In this document: one piece after another, positions 8,869 through 17,046 of the stretch
How the letters are laid out: each line of letters starts with the position of its first letter
Position numbering within the stretch: position 1 is the stretch's first letter
Source of the DNA: Bacteroidota bacterium
GTDB taxonomy: Bacteria; Bacteroidota; Ignavibacteria; Ignavibacteriales; Ignavibacteriaceae
DNA: 64,000 bases
NCBI GenBank assembly: GCA_022708025.1
Contig: JAKIZM010000003.1
Location: 38,494-102,493, forward strand
Direction of reading: 5' to 3'
Notes under the pieces: generated by a model
What the model was told of the DNA's origin: nothing
Databases searched by the model: none
Seen by the model: only the letters and a program-made list of their open reading frames with translations
Program-made: the position numbers and the translations under genes

Positions 8869-11061
8869 TTATTCATATACTTCATAAAGGACATTCCTAT
8901 AATAGAATTTTACATTTTTACCCAAAGCTAAAAACTGAGATACTTGTGGTTGTTTCTTTAACAGTTTGTAATAATCATCTGAATCAAATTGAATTCTTTT
9001 AACATTTTTTATTTCTTGTTTTTGTAATTCGCTGTCTATCCAATATTTATCCTGTTGATAAAAAGCTCTGCCAGACACAATTTTTACTTGTTGATTTAAA
9101 TTCTGTTTTTGTCCTTTTGAATCTGTGTAGAAAAATCTCTCATTACCTTGCTGAGTTTGACTGTAATTTGCGGCAGTATTCAATCCCTGAAAATCTTTAC
9201 TGATTTCAACACTGCTTCTTCCTGTTGTTTCATTCATTTTAAAATAATATTCCTGAGCTGATTTCTTTAACTCTGGTCTCGGCGGCAAAGTTTGTAACCC
9301 ATCAGTTAATCTTCCGTTGCGAACTCTTACTTCTTCATCTTCCATTATTAAATAGCTTGTATAAGGAGTTATTATTCCGTGTTCGCGTGCAAGAGTGGTG
9401 ATTTCTTCAATCAACTCTTTATCGTTTCCGTTTAATCTGATTAAATCCAACAGATATCCAATTCTTCTTGATGCCCAAAGTGTAGAAATAAAGCTGTAAT
9501 CTTCGTTCGATTTTGTAAACTCATCAGTTAAAATAAACTGCTTTTGTTTTCCTTGTAATTTACCAGAGAGAGTAATTTTTGTTTTTCCATTATTCTTATA
9601 TCTTCCAAAGACAAGAAGATTTGAACCTTTAAAAAGATCAGGTAAATCTTTTGGATAAGTATGATAAACTTCAATATTACCAAAGTCCAGTTTCAGGTTG
9701 CTTAAAACAGGCGACTGAATTTTGTCATAAAAATTTGAAACTTTAATCTCAATATCTTCATCATCATTTACATATGTTCTCCATGCTTTTGTAGCTTCAG
9801 TCAATTTATCGAGTATGTGAGTGTTTACATCATCTCCAACACCAAAGGTGAATATTCTTGATTGTTTACTATTTAATTTCAAAATTTTTTTAACAAGCTT
9901 TTCATCGTTCATTTCACCGATTGTTGGTCTTCCATCTGTAATGAACACAATAAAATGCGGTCGTTCTGATTCTGTATAGCTATTAAATACTGAAGCAAAC
10001 GCTTCTTCAATATTGGTTCCACCAATAGCTTTTAGAGCATCTATGAATTTATTTGCTTCGCTTTTACTTTCTTTATCAGCTTGTTTGAGATTCTTGAATA
10101 ATGAAAATGCCTCTGTAGAAAATCTTATAATATTAAAATGATCGTCTGAGTTAAGATTATTTACACAATATGTTAAAGCTTTCTTAGCCTGTTCAAGTTT
10201 ATCTCCGCTCATACTACCTGAAACATCAAGAATAAAAGTAATATCCTTGCTTTCAATATTTGATTTATCAATCTCAATTGACGGACTTGCACTAAACAAA
10301 AAGTAACCATCATTGTTACCTGATTTATAAGTAAGTAACAATAAACCAACTTTTGAAGAACTTTTTGAGAAATAAAGTTTAAAATCATTATCCGGTTTTG
10401 TGTTTTTTTCTTCAAATGAAATTATAGAGTGAGTATCCCTCTCATTTACAATATCAACATTATGAGTTGGGCAGTAAATATTTTTTAATGGTTCAGATGA
10501 TTTAATATCAACTTTTACAGATACATTTTTTAATGGTTTAGCAGAGAACTTTTCTGTATTTAATGGATAAATGTATTCGAATAGATTGTTATCTGATTCA
10601 AGCATTTGAGAATAACTGATTGAGATTTTCTTCTCACTTCTTGGTTCAATAGGAAAGATTCTTAATTTAAAAATATTTTGTTCACTGTATTCTAATAATG
10701 CAGGATCCCTCATTTGTCTGACGATATCCTCGTAGATTTTTCTTGCTTTTTCAGAATCTAATAGCTCAGCTTTGATCTCTTTTCCGTTTATAATCATAGT
10801 GAAATTATTTATCACTGCTCCTTTTGGGACTGGAAAAATATAATAACCTTCCAGTTGATAGTTAGTAGGATTATAAAATGATTGCTCAATTTTTGTAATC
10901 GCTGTTTGATCATTAATCTTTACATCAACATTGTGATAAACAACTTCTAATGGAAAAGGATGAGGTAATGGATGTGGGCGGGGAATAACGATGAATCCAT
11001 CTGCAAATATGTTAGTAGATACAAACAAAATAAAAGCTAAAATCTGAAGTTTAGTTTTCAT
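8869..11061 (-). CDS. VIT and von Willebrand factor A domain protein, exported
   Basis: The 730-residue protein has a signal peptide (residues 1-20, ending NIFA). A VIT (vault/inter-alpha-trypsin) domain covers about 38-165, with the characteristic EGYYIFPVPKGAVINNF stretch. A VWA domain covers about 272-450, with a complete MIDAS start DVSGS at 279-283. The C-terminal 180 residues are of unknown fold. VIT-VWA proteins are putative metal-dependent adhesion or scaffold proteins; their molecular role in bacteria is mostly unknown. It stands alone, flanked by a hairpin downstream and a 231-bp intergenic region with a palindromic repeat upstream. The domain call is firm; the function is open. Confidence 0.85.
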   Translation of the reverse strand: MKTKLQILAFILFVSTNIFADGFIVIPRPHPLPHPFPLEVVYHNVDVKINDQTAITKIEQSFYNPTNYQLEGYYIFPVPKGAVINNFTMIINGKEIKAELLDSEKARKIYEDIVRQMRDPALLEYSEQNIFKLRIFPIEPRSEKKISISYSQMLESDNNLFEYIYPLNTEKFSAKPLKNVSVKVDIKSSEPLKNIYCPTHNVDIVNERDTHSIISFEEKNTKPDNDFKLYFSKSSSKVGLLLLTYKSGNNDGYFLFSASPSIEIDKSNIESKDITFILDVSGSMSGDKLEQAKKALTYCVNNLNSDDHFNIIRFSTEAFSLFKNLKQADKESKSEANKFIDALKAIGGTNIEEAFASVFNSYTESERPHFIVFITDGRPTIGEMNDEKLVKKILKLNSKQSRIFTFGVGDDVNTHILDKLTEATKAWRTYVNDDEDIEIKVSNFYDKIQSPVLSNLKLDFGNIEVYHTYPKDLPDLFKGSNLLVFGRYKNNGKTKITLSGKLQGKQKQFILTDEFTKSNEDYSFISTLWASRRIGYLLDLIRLNGNDKELIEEITTLAREHGIITPYTSYLIMEDEEVRVRNGRLTDGLQTLPPRPELKKSAQEYYFKMNETTGRSSVEISKDFQGLNTAANYSQTQQGNERFFYTDSKGQKQNLNQQVKIVSGRAFYQQDKYWIDSELQKQEIKNVKRIQFDSDDYYKLLKKQPQVSQFLALGKNVKFYYRNVLYEVYE

Positions 11062-11106
11062 AGTAAAACATCCTTAATTTTTCTGAATCAGCTAAAGAAT
11101 AAATAA

Positions 11107-11129
11107 CACGCTTCGACAGGCTCAGCGTG
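11107..11129. repeat. REP-like palindromic intergenic element
   Basis: CACGCT and AGCGTG form a perfect 6-bp stem around the 11-base loop TCGACAGGCTC. The stretch is much more GC-rich than its surroundings and lies in the 231-bp gap between two minus-strand genes. The rest of the gap is AT-rich with nothing recognisable. The style is that of short dispersed palindromic repeats; only this copy is present in the window. Confidence 0.5.
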
Positions 11130-11292
11130 ACATTTTAGTGATTTACTAAATACTCATTTTATCTATGCAAAAATTAATTTATTCTTACTTTATCAAGAGC
11201 ATTTATGTATTTATTATTTGGAGCTTTAACAAAATTAGTTTGAGGTTTGTTCCAGCTTTAATAAGAAAAGAAATAATGGAAAGATTTTTGAC

Positions 11293-12039
11293 CTACTGTA
11301 TTTCAAAATCAAAATAAGTATTTGGAAAAGGTTCGTTTTTTAATGTAAAATGCCACCATTCCTCAGCAAGGTTTTTAAAACCATATTTTTCCATTAATGT
11401 TTTAAGTAATAAGCGGTTAGCTTTTTGCTGAACAGAAATTTCTTTATTTAATGTATGTGACCGTTGATGAAAACAGTCAAATCCGGTTCCCATATCAATT
11501 GAGTTGTCTTTGAATCTCTCGTCATAAGATTTAAAACATTCACATTGATTTTCAATATCATATTCAGGTTGATAGGGAAGCGGTATTGGAACAATCGTTA
11601 AATCAATTGTGCTGCCTCTGCTATGTCCGGACTTTTTTGCAATATATCCATCAATAAACAAACGATCTTTATCGAGAGTTGAATAGAATTCTTTTTTAGT
11701 TAAGGTGTCGGCAAGATATTCAGCCCATCTTACGAAATGATCTACTGCTCGTTGAGGTCTGTAAGCATCATAAACTTTGAGTGAAAGATTAAACTGCTTT
11801 AATTCGTTTTGAACTTTTAATAAGGAGTCTGCTGCAGCTTTGGTTATAAAACATTTTTGTGCATTGTATCCATTTACTGGTACACCGAGAAAATTATGAC
11901 TTGTTGCATATCTTAAATCAAGAACTATATCAGGAATTACTTCTCTGATTTCAACAAATCCTTTAGGAATATTCTGAGAATAAGAAGATGAAGCTAGGAA
12001 TAATATCGCAACAATTATAAAAATGATTCTGTTCATCAA
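11293..12039 (-). CDS. ddpX: D-alanyl-D-alanine dipeptidase (VanX/DdpX family), exported
   Basis: The 248-residue protein has a signal peptide (ILFLASSSYSQ). Zinc ligands and catalytic residues of VanX are all present: Arg94 in YRPQR, His139 and Asp146 in SGHSRGSTIDL, and Glu227 and His230 in EEWWHF. The enzyme hydrolyses D-Ala-D-Ala. In organisms without vancomycin resistance clusters it is used to recover D-alanine from wall fragments. There is no VanH or VanA partner nearby, and the surrounding genes concern muropeptide use, so salvage is the better explanation. It lies 14 bp downstream of the ImcH-like cytochrome gene, so it may share that transcript. M1 or M2 could be the start. Confidence 0.88.
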   Translation of the reverse strand: MMNRIIFIIVAILFLASSSYSQNIPKGFVEIREVIPDIVLDLRYATSHNFLGVPVNGYNAQKCFITKAAADSLLKVQNELKQFNLSLKVYDAYRPQRAVDHFVRWAEYLADTLTKKEFYSTLDKDRLFIDGYIAKKSGHSRGSTIDLTIVPIPLPYQPEYDIENQCECFKSYDERFKDNSIDMGTGFDCFHQRSHTLNKEISVQQKANRLLLKTLMEKYGFKNLAEEWWHFTLKNEPFPNTYFDFEIQ

Positions 12040-12053
12040 ACTAATAGAAAAAA

Positions 12054-13550
12054 TTATTCACTTTTCCAGTGACAATCTGTGCAAAGCTGTTTTTCGGTTG
12101 CCTGGTCTAAATCAACAGGATGCTTGAATTCCAATCCATTAAGATCAACACGTGTTACACCATTATTGTCTGTTTGTGCAATAATCTTATGGCAGCTATT
12201 ACAATCATTTGAAATTACTTTACCATCATCACTCACATGATTTCCATCGTGACATCTGAAGCATCCGGGTGTATAAACATGCGAAATATTATTTGGAAAA
12301 TGTTTCCAGTCTGCGTTCATATATGTAAAATAGTTTCTGGAATAAATTGCTTTTACAACATCAATGCTTTTAGAAATATTTTCACTTTTTGCTTTGTAAA
12401 TATCAGGATAGTTTGAGATGTAAAAATCATTGATTCTTTGTTGAATGCTTTCTAATGCCTGTTGTTTAGTAAAATATTTATCTTCCAGAACCTCCACAGC
12501 AATACTTTTTATAAAGGGAAGCGATTCATCTATTTGATTACTTGCCATCATTTTGTTCATCATTTTATCAGGTTGATGATAAATATGTGAAGGGCGATTA
12601 TGACAATCGATACAATCCATTGTTCTTAAATTTTGTGGATTAAAATTTTTCTCATCAAAACCGGCTTGTTTGTCTCTGAAAATAGTTTCTTTTCCATCCT
12701 TGGTTTTAACTTTTACCCATGGAATTTCGAGCCTTCTTTCATCAGTATGAATATATGATATTAAATTATCAGCATTTGCATGCCAATGAATTCCTTCGAT
12801 AGATTCAAACTTACTTTTTCCACCGCCAATTTTTATCAACATACTAATATTTGATTTTGTATTTTTCTCGTCAGAAAGGTAATAAGTATAATCAACTTTG
12901 GTTTCGTTATAAAAAAGCGAAGGTGTATGACATTGTTCGCAAGTTCCTTCTGCTGGTCTTAATTCTTTAACAGGCGTGCCTATAGGGCGTGAATACTTAT
13001 TGAAGATAACAGAATAAACCTGATAAGCTCCCGAAAACTTGGATTTGACATACCAGCTTGTACCTGAACCGATATGGCAGCCAACACAACCAACTCTTGA
13101 ATGAGGCGAATCTAAGTAAGCAGTGTATTCAGGTTCCATTACAGCATGGCAAACTGTTCCGCAAAATTCATCCGACTCGGTATATTCATAAGCTTTGAAA
13201 CTACCAAAAGCAGAAAAAAGTAATAATACAATAGTTCCAATTGAAAAAGTTACAAACATTGCCCTTTTCTTCGGATCATTTAAATCAATTACCGGAAGCT
13301 TTTGTGATCTGTATTTGCCGTGTTTTTCTCTTTTCCTTTCACGAATAATTCCATACGCAATCAACAACAAGCCAACAATAAGAATTGAAGGAAGAATAAT
13401 GTATGTAAGAATCCCCATATAAGTGTTTTCTTCACTGCTGAATAAATCCAAAATGAAAAGAAAAACAATCAGTCCAAAACTCAGTAAAGCAATACCAGCG
13501 CCGGTAAGTGTAATTGGATTATAAACATAATGGGGAAATATTTTTCTCAT
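12054..13550 (-). CDS. NapC/NirT-type heptahaem cytochrome c (ImcH-like quinol dehydrogenase)
   Basis: The protein has three predicted transmembrane helices (about 12-36, 44-66 and 97-117), then a periplasmic domain with seven haem sites. These are one CX3CH (CGTVCH, about residue 130) and six CXXCH (CVGCH, CEQCH, CIDCH, CFRCH, CNSCH, CTDCH). The segment with CGTVCHAVMEPEYTAY is typical of NapC/NirT-domain proteins that take electrons from menaquinol. The Geobacter inner-membrane protein ImcH also has a NapC/NirT domain and seven haems. The ATG at 13550 is preferred because GAGG lies upstream at proper spacing; a TTG twelve bases earlier has none. The gene follows the 13-haem b/c cytochrome gene by 77 bp and precedes ddpX. 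The electron acceptor is unknown. Confidence 0.85.
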   Translation of the reverse strand: MRKIFPHYVYNPITLTGAGIALLSFGLIVFLFILDLFSSEENTYMGILTYIILPSILIVGLLLIAYGIIRERKREKHGKYRSQKLPVIDLNDPKKRAMFVTFSIGTIVLLLFSAFGSFKAYEYTESDEFCGTVCHAVMEPEYTAYLDSPHSRVGCVGCHIGSGTSWYVKSKFSGAYQVYSVIFNKYSRPIGTPVKELRPAEGTCEQCHTPSLFYNETKVDYTYYLSDEKNTKSNISMLIKIGGGKSKFESIEGIHWHANADNLISYIHTDERRLEIPWVKVKTKDGKETIFRDKQAGFDEKNFNPQNLRTMDCIDCHNRPSHIYHQPDKMMNKMMASNQIDESLPFIKSIAVEVLEDKYFTKQQALESIQQRINDFYISNYPDIYKAKSENISKSIDVVKAIYSRNYFTYMNADWKHFPNNISHVYTPGCFRCHDGNHVSDDGKVISNDCNSCHKIIAQTDNNGVTRVDLNGLEFKHPVDLDQATEKQLCTDCHWKSE

Positions 13551-13627
13551 ATTATTCCTCAATAATAGTTTAAGGAAAACAAATAACGATATCGATATTT
13601 AAATTCAGAATTAAAGTAGAAATAAGA

Positions 13628-15835
13628 TCAAGCGTCCTCTGAACTTTGTTCAGATTTCATTCTTTCTTCAGCTTGTTTCTTTTTGATTCTTTCAAGTTCA
13701 AGCGGATGCTCTTCCGCCATTTCTTCTTCAGTAATTGTACCTTTGAACCAGGCTAAACTCATCGGATAAATATCGGGATTAAAGATAACAAAGTAGAAAT
13801 GCCAGACAACTATTGCCAAAAATGCCAACCAGGCTTCATAAAAATGAATAGTTCTTGCAATATCCCAATCAAGTTTTGAGAATAAACCGATATAATCAAT
13901 GTAAAACCACATTAATAAACCTGTAACTGACATAACTATTGTTCCCCATACCAGAGCCCAATATTCTGCTTTTTCAACATAACTGAATCTATCTAATTTT
14001 GGTTTTACCTTTGATAGACCGAGATTATATTTTGCAACTCCTATAGCATCAGTAAAATCTTTAAGAGTAGGGAACAGATCTTTCACTAACTCACGACCTC
14101 TTTGTGTAAATGCAATGTAATAAATATGATATAAGCTCACTGAAATCATCACGACAGCAGCGATTCTGTGTACCCAGCTTCTGTAAACAAAAACATCTGA
14201 CCAGACATCTGTAATATGTGAAACCCACCACGCATTTGGATACCTTAACATAAATCCCGTCAGAACTAAAACTATAAAACTGATTGCCATTATACCATGC
14301 TGAATTCTCTCGTTCAGTGTCATCCTCAAATATAAAGCATGACCATATTCTTCTTCTACGATATGTCCGCGCTGCTTTAATTTCTTAATCTTGGATTTCT
14401 TAATCAGATCCAGAAAATTGTGTAGGAACATTCCACCAATAACTGAGATAAGTAAAGTAATATAAATATAAGATATCCAGTAAAGGATTGGCTCATCTTC
14501 TTTATCCAGTGTTACGTGAATAGTACCTTTCGTAAAAGTTTCATTTGCACCCGGATGACAAGAACCACAGGTTTTTACAAGATTACCTTTATAAATTGTA
14601 GAAGTTGGATCAGAAGATGGTTTAATATTATGTACACCATGGCAGCTTGCGCAATTTGCTACAGTAGCAGATCCGCCGCTTAATGCTAATCCATGATACG
14701 ATTCCGAGAAAGTTTTATATCTGTTAGCAGATAATCCGTATTTTTCAGAGAGTGCAACAGATTCGTGGCAAGGTGAACAAACCTGTCTAGATAAATTCTG
14801 AAATGCAACCGGTGAATTAGGATCATCAACACGGAGAATATTATGTTCACCATGACAATTAGTACAAGATGGTGCATCACCGTTACCTTTAATAACTAAC
14901 TGACCATGAATACTTTCTAAAAATTCATTCTTAATCGCGCTATGACATTTTCCGCAAGTGTTTGGAATATTTAATCTGTAAACACTTGAACGTGAATCAG
15001 TAGGTTTTAAAATATTATGAGATTCATGACAATCAACACAACTTGCGGCATCTCCGTTTTTATCTCTATTTAATGCCAAACCATGAACGCTTTTATCATA
15101 AGCATGAATAAAACCGGCAGAAGGAGTTGTTCTGTTCTTTACATCTTCATCATCAAGATGGCAGGATAAACAAAGCTTTTCCTGTGTAATTTTTTTATCA
15201 ACTTTATTTTCACCAAATGCAGATGTTGTTACCGGTGATTTATGACAGGTAATGCAGTTAGGTGCTGATTTATCACCGTTCTTAAAAGCATTGCCGTGGT
15301 TTGAAATTAAATATTGTTCAGTTGCCTCTTTATGACAACTACCGCAGGAAGTTATTAAGTTGTTTTGATTCCATTTACTCTTTGAATTTTTAATACTAAT
15401 AACATCGTGGATACCGTGACAGTTTTTACAAGATGTATCAGGTGATTTTCCATTACCTAAAGATTTAATAATCTGAGGATGAAATGAATGCTTAGTAAGA
15501 TCTTTCTGATGACAACTGATGCATTTAACCTCCTGAATATTTTCTGCATGCGGCATTGCCTCAGGATCGAAACCTTTATGACACGATACACAGCTTAATT
15601 TTGAGTGAGAAGAGCTTTTGAAAATATTTTCATCAACAAAAAGGGAAATTACCTTTCCCTTCTTTTCCATAGTGAGTTCATTATCACTATGGCACATTAA
15701 ACAGTCATCATTCGATTGAGCATATATTTTTGAGGGTAAAATAACTAATCCGATTACAAGGAGGGTTTGTATTATATTTAAGATGTTTGGGAAGCATCTT
15801 ATTTTTTTCTCGTTTGATGATGATTTAAGTGCCAT
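13628..15835 (-). CDS. 13-haem cytochrome c fused to a b-type (HydC/FdnI-like) cytochrome domain; CbcL-like
   Basis: The 735-residue protein has a signal-anchor (TLLVIGLVILPSKIYAQ). About 400 periplasmic residues carry 13 CXXCH sites, from CLMCH near residue 45 to CGSCH near 430. A C-terminal part of about five helices follows. It has histidine pairs of a dihaem cytochrome b: HX13H in VHRIAAVVMISVSLYH and HX14H in IHFYEAWLAFLAIVVWH. This is the plan of Geobacter CbcL (nine c haems plus a HydC/FdnI-type b domain), here with more haems. Such proteins oxidise menaquinol and pass electrons to periplasmic carriers, mostly toward low-potential acceptors. The tail is acidic and lysine-rich. It is transcribed between the monohaem cytochrome and the ImcH-like gene. 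Confidence 0.87.
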   Translation of the reverse strand: MALKSSSNEKKIRCFPNILNIIQTLLVIGLVILPSKIYAQSNDDCLMCHSDNELTMEKKGKVISLFVDENIFKSSSHSKLSCVSCHKGFDPEAMPHAENIQEVKCISCHQKDLTKHSFHPQIIKSLGNGKSPDTSCKNCHGIHDVISIKNSKSKWNQNNLITSCGSCHKEATEQYLISNHGNAFKNGDKSAPNCITCHKSPVTTSAFGENKVDKKITQEKLCLSCHLDDEDVKNRTTPSAGFIHAYDKSVHGLALNRDKNGDAASCVDCHESHNILKPTDSRSSVYRLNIPNTCGKCHSAIKNEFLESIHGQLVIKGNGDAPSCTNCHGEHNILRVDDPNSPVAFQNLSRQVCSPCHESVALSEKYGLSANRYKTFSESYHGLALSGGSATVANCASCHGVHNIKPSSDPTSTIYKGNLVKTCGSCHPGANETFTKGTIHVTLDKEDEPILYWISYIYITLLISVIGGMFLHNFLDLIKKSKIKKLKQRGHIVEEEYGHALYLRMTLNERIQHGIMAISFIVLVLTGFMLRYPNAWWVSHITDVWSDVFVYRSWVHRIAAVVMISVSLYHIYYIAFTQRGRELVKDLFPTLKDFTDAIGVAKYNLGLSKVKPKLDRFSYVEKAEYWALVWGTIVMSVTGLLMWFYIDYIGLFSKLDWDIARTIHFYEAWLAFLAIVVWHFYFVIFNPDIYPMSLAWFKGTITEEEMAEEHPLELERIKKKQAEERMKSEQSSEDA

Positions 15836-15856
15836 AGTTGATAAACTTAAACCTGA

Positions 15857-16198
15857 TTATTCTCCTTTAAGTGTTAATAACCAGGTAACTAATACTTTAA
15901 GATCTTCGTCAGTTCCTTTAAAAGATGATTTATGATCTTTATCGTTTAACTTAGCTTCTTTTTTCAAATATTTTGTTAAAAACTCGGCTGTATTATCTTT
16001 TCCAACTGAAGAAAGATCAGAAGCATCCGATTTCTTTGATTCTATACCAACAGATTTAACGGTGTGGCACATTTGACATTTATTATCAGTAAAAACCTTT
16101 TTGCCATCGCCATCAGCTTGATCGGCTACTACATAAGCAAAACCATACAAAGCTACTATTGTTATAATTAAACCAAAATATACTAATATGTTCTTCAT
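15857..16198 (-). CDS. Small monohaem cytochrome c, periplasmic or membrane-tethered
   Basis: The 113-residue protein has an N-terminal hydrophobic segment (ILVYFGLIITIVALYGFAYVV) and one haem site, CQMCH at 41-45. The fold around it (DGKKVFTDNKC, then DEDLKVLVTWLLTLKG) is that of a class I cytochrome c. No methionine follows the haem site, and His89 in DKDHKSSFKG sits where the sixth ligand is expected, so bis-histidine coordination is likely. AAAGGA precedes the ATG. It lies 21 bp before the 13-haem gene and is a good candidate for its soluble or tethered electron partner. Confidence 0.85.
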   Translation of the reverse strand: MKNILVYFGLIITIVALYGFAYVVADQADGDGKKVFTDNKCQMCHTVKSVGIESKKSDASDLSSVGKDNTAEFLTKYLKKEAKLNDKDHKSSFKGTDEDLKVLVTWLLTLKGE

Positions 16199-16461
16199 TT
16201 ATCTATCCTTTTATTTGTGTTAGTTATCGATTTTTTTGCTTGCTTATTAACAATTAGAATACCAAAATAAATTTATTATTATTTGCTAAAAATCTAATAT
16301 TCTTATTGTTCAGATTTGTTAAATTCTCAGCTTTGAGAGCTGTTTTCGCATCAGTTCGCATATTTTAGAATAATTTTTTTATTGTTGCGTGCTGACAATA
16401 ATTTTAAAATATTGTTTTTAATTAACTACAAAAGTGCATTTATAAAAGTACAATTTGAATA

Positions 16462-16821
16462 TCAATTTGCTGGAAGCAATATAGGAATTTTTGATGAAAT
16501 ATCGTTAAGGTCAAATGGCTTATAAAAAATTTCATTTACAAATTTTTTAATTTCATTTTCTCTGCTCAGATTTTTATCACTGAATACATAAGTTAAAATT
16601 AAAGGGAGATCACCTTTACACTGCTTTATCTGTTCACATATTTGTAATATTTCGTTATTTGGTTCGGTGTCAAGAATTACCAGGTCAGCAGAATTACTAC
16701 ACACCAGCGATGACACTACTTCCAGATCTGTAGTGGTTACAACTTTATACTGAGTTTGCAGATATAATAGCAAACTATAACATAAACTGAAATCAGGGCT
16801 GTAGATTACTATGTTTTTCAT
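16462..16821 (-). CDS. Single-domain response-regulator receiver
   Basis: The 119-residue protein has the alpha/beta pattern of a CheY-like receiver: a hydrophobic first strand (KNIVIYS), the phospho-acceptor strand VILDTEP near residue 50 and the conserved lysine in YKPFDL near 102. The usual pair of acidic residues after strand 1 is reduced to PDF, so phosphorylation may be weak. There is no output domain. It lies between the sigma-54 activator gene and the cytochrome genes, on the same strand, with 225 bp upstream and 263 bp downstream. A role as phosphate sink or accessory switch of that system is plausible but not shown. Confidence 0.7.
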   Translation of the reverse strand: MKNIVIYSPDFSLCYSLLLYLQTQYKVVTTTDLEVVSSLVCSNSADLVILDTEPNNEILQICEQIKQCKGDLPLILTYVFSDKNLSRENEIKKFVNEIFYKPFDLNDISSKIPILLPAN

Positions 16822-16867
16822 ATTCTAATTATTGGAACTTTCCCCTATGGAAAAGTTTTATTGATTT

Positions 16868-16884
16868 TACTATTTGTGTGCCAA
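16868..16884 (-). promoter_or_regulatory. Possible sigma-54 (-24/-12) promoter for the receiver gene
   Basis: Read on the minus strand this is TTGGCACACAAATAGTA. The -24 part (TTGGCAC) matches the consensus fully. The -12 part is TAGTA instead of TTGCA, so the usual GC is GT. It lies about 50 bases upstream of the receiver gene and within 1.5 kb of an NtrC-type activator. The weak -12 half keeps confidence low. Confidence 0.3.
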
Positions 16885-17046
16885 GTTTGATAGATAGTAA
16901 ATATTGTGAGTAATCAGTTGATTTGTTGAATAAAAGCTATAAAAATGGGGTTTAATATTCTCGCTAATGGTAATGTAAAAAAATGCATTTCAACTATTGA
17001 GAATATATCTAAACCATAATTAAGGGTAAAAAAGTATAGACTGGAT

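Noticed and set aside
11293..12039. Vancomycin-resistance VanX.
   Set aside because: No VanH, VanA or VanRS partners nearby; the protein carries a signal peptide and stands with muropeptide-use genes, so salvage fits better.
16381..16400. Possible sigma-54 site upstream of the monohaem cytochrome gene (GCACGCAACAAT on the minus strand).
   Set aside because: Neither the -24 GG nor the -12 GC pair is present at the right spacing.
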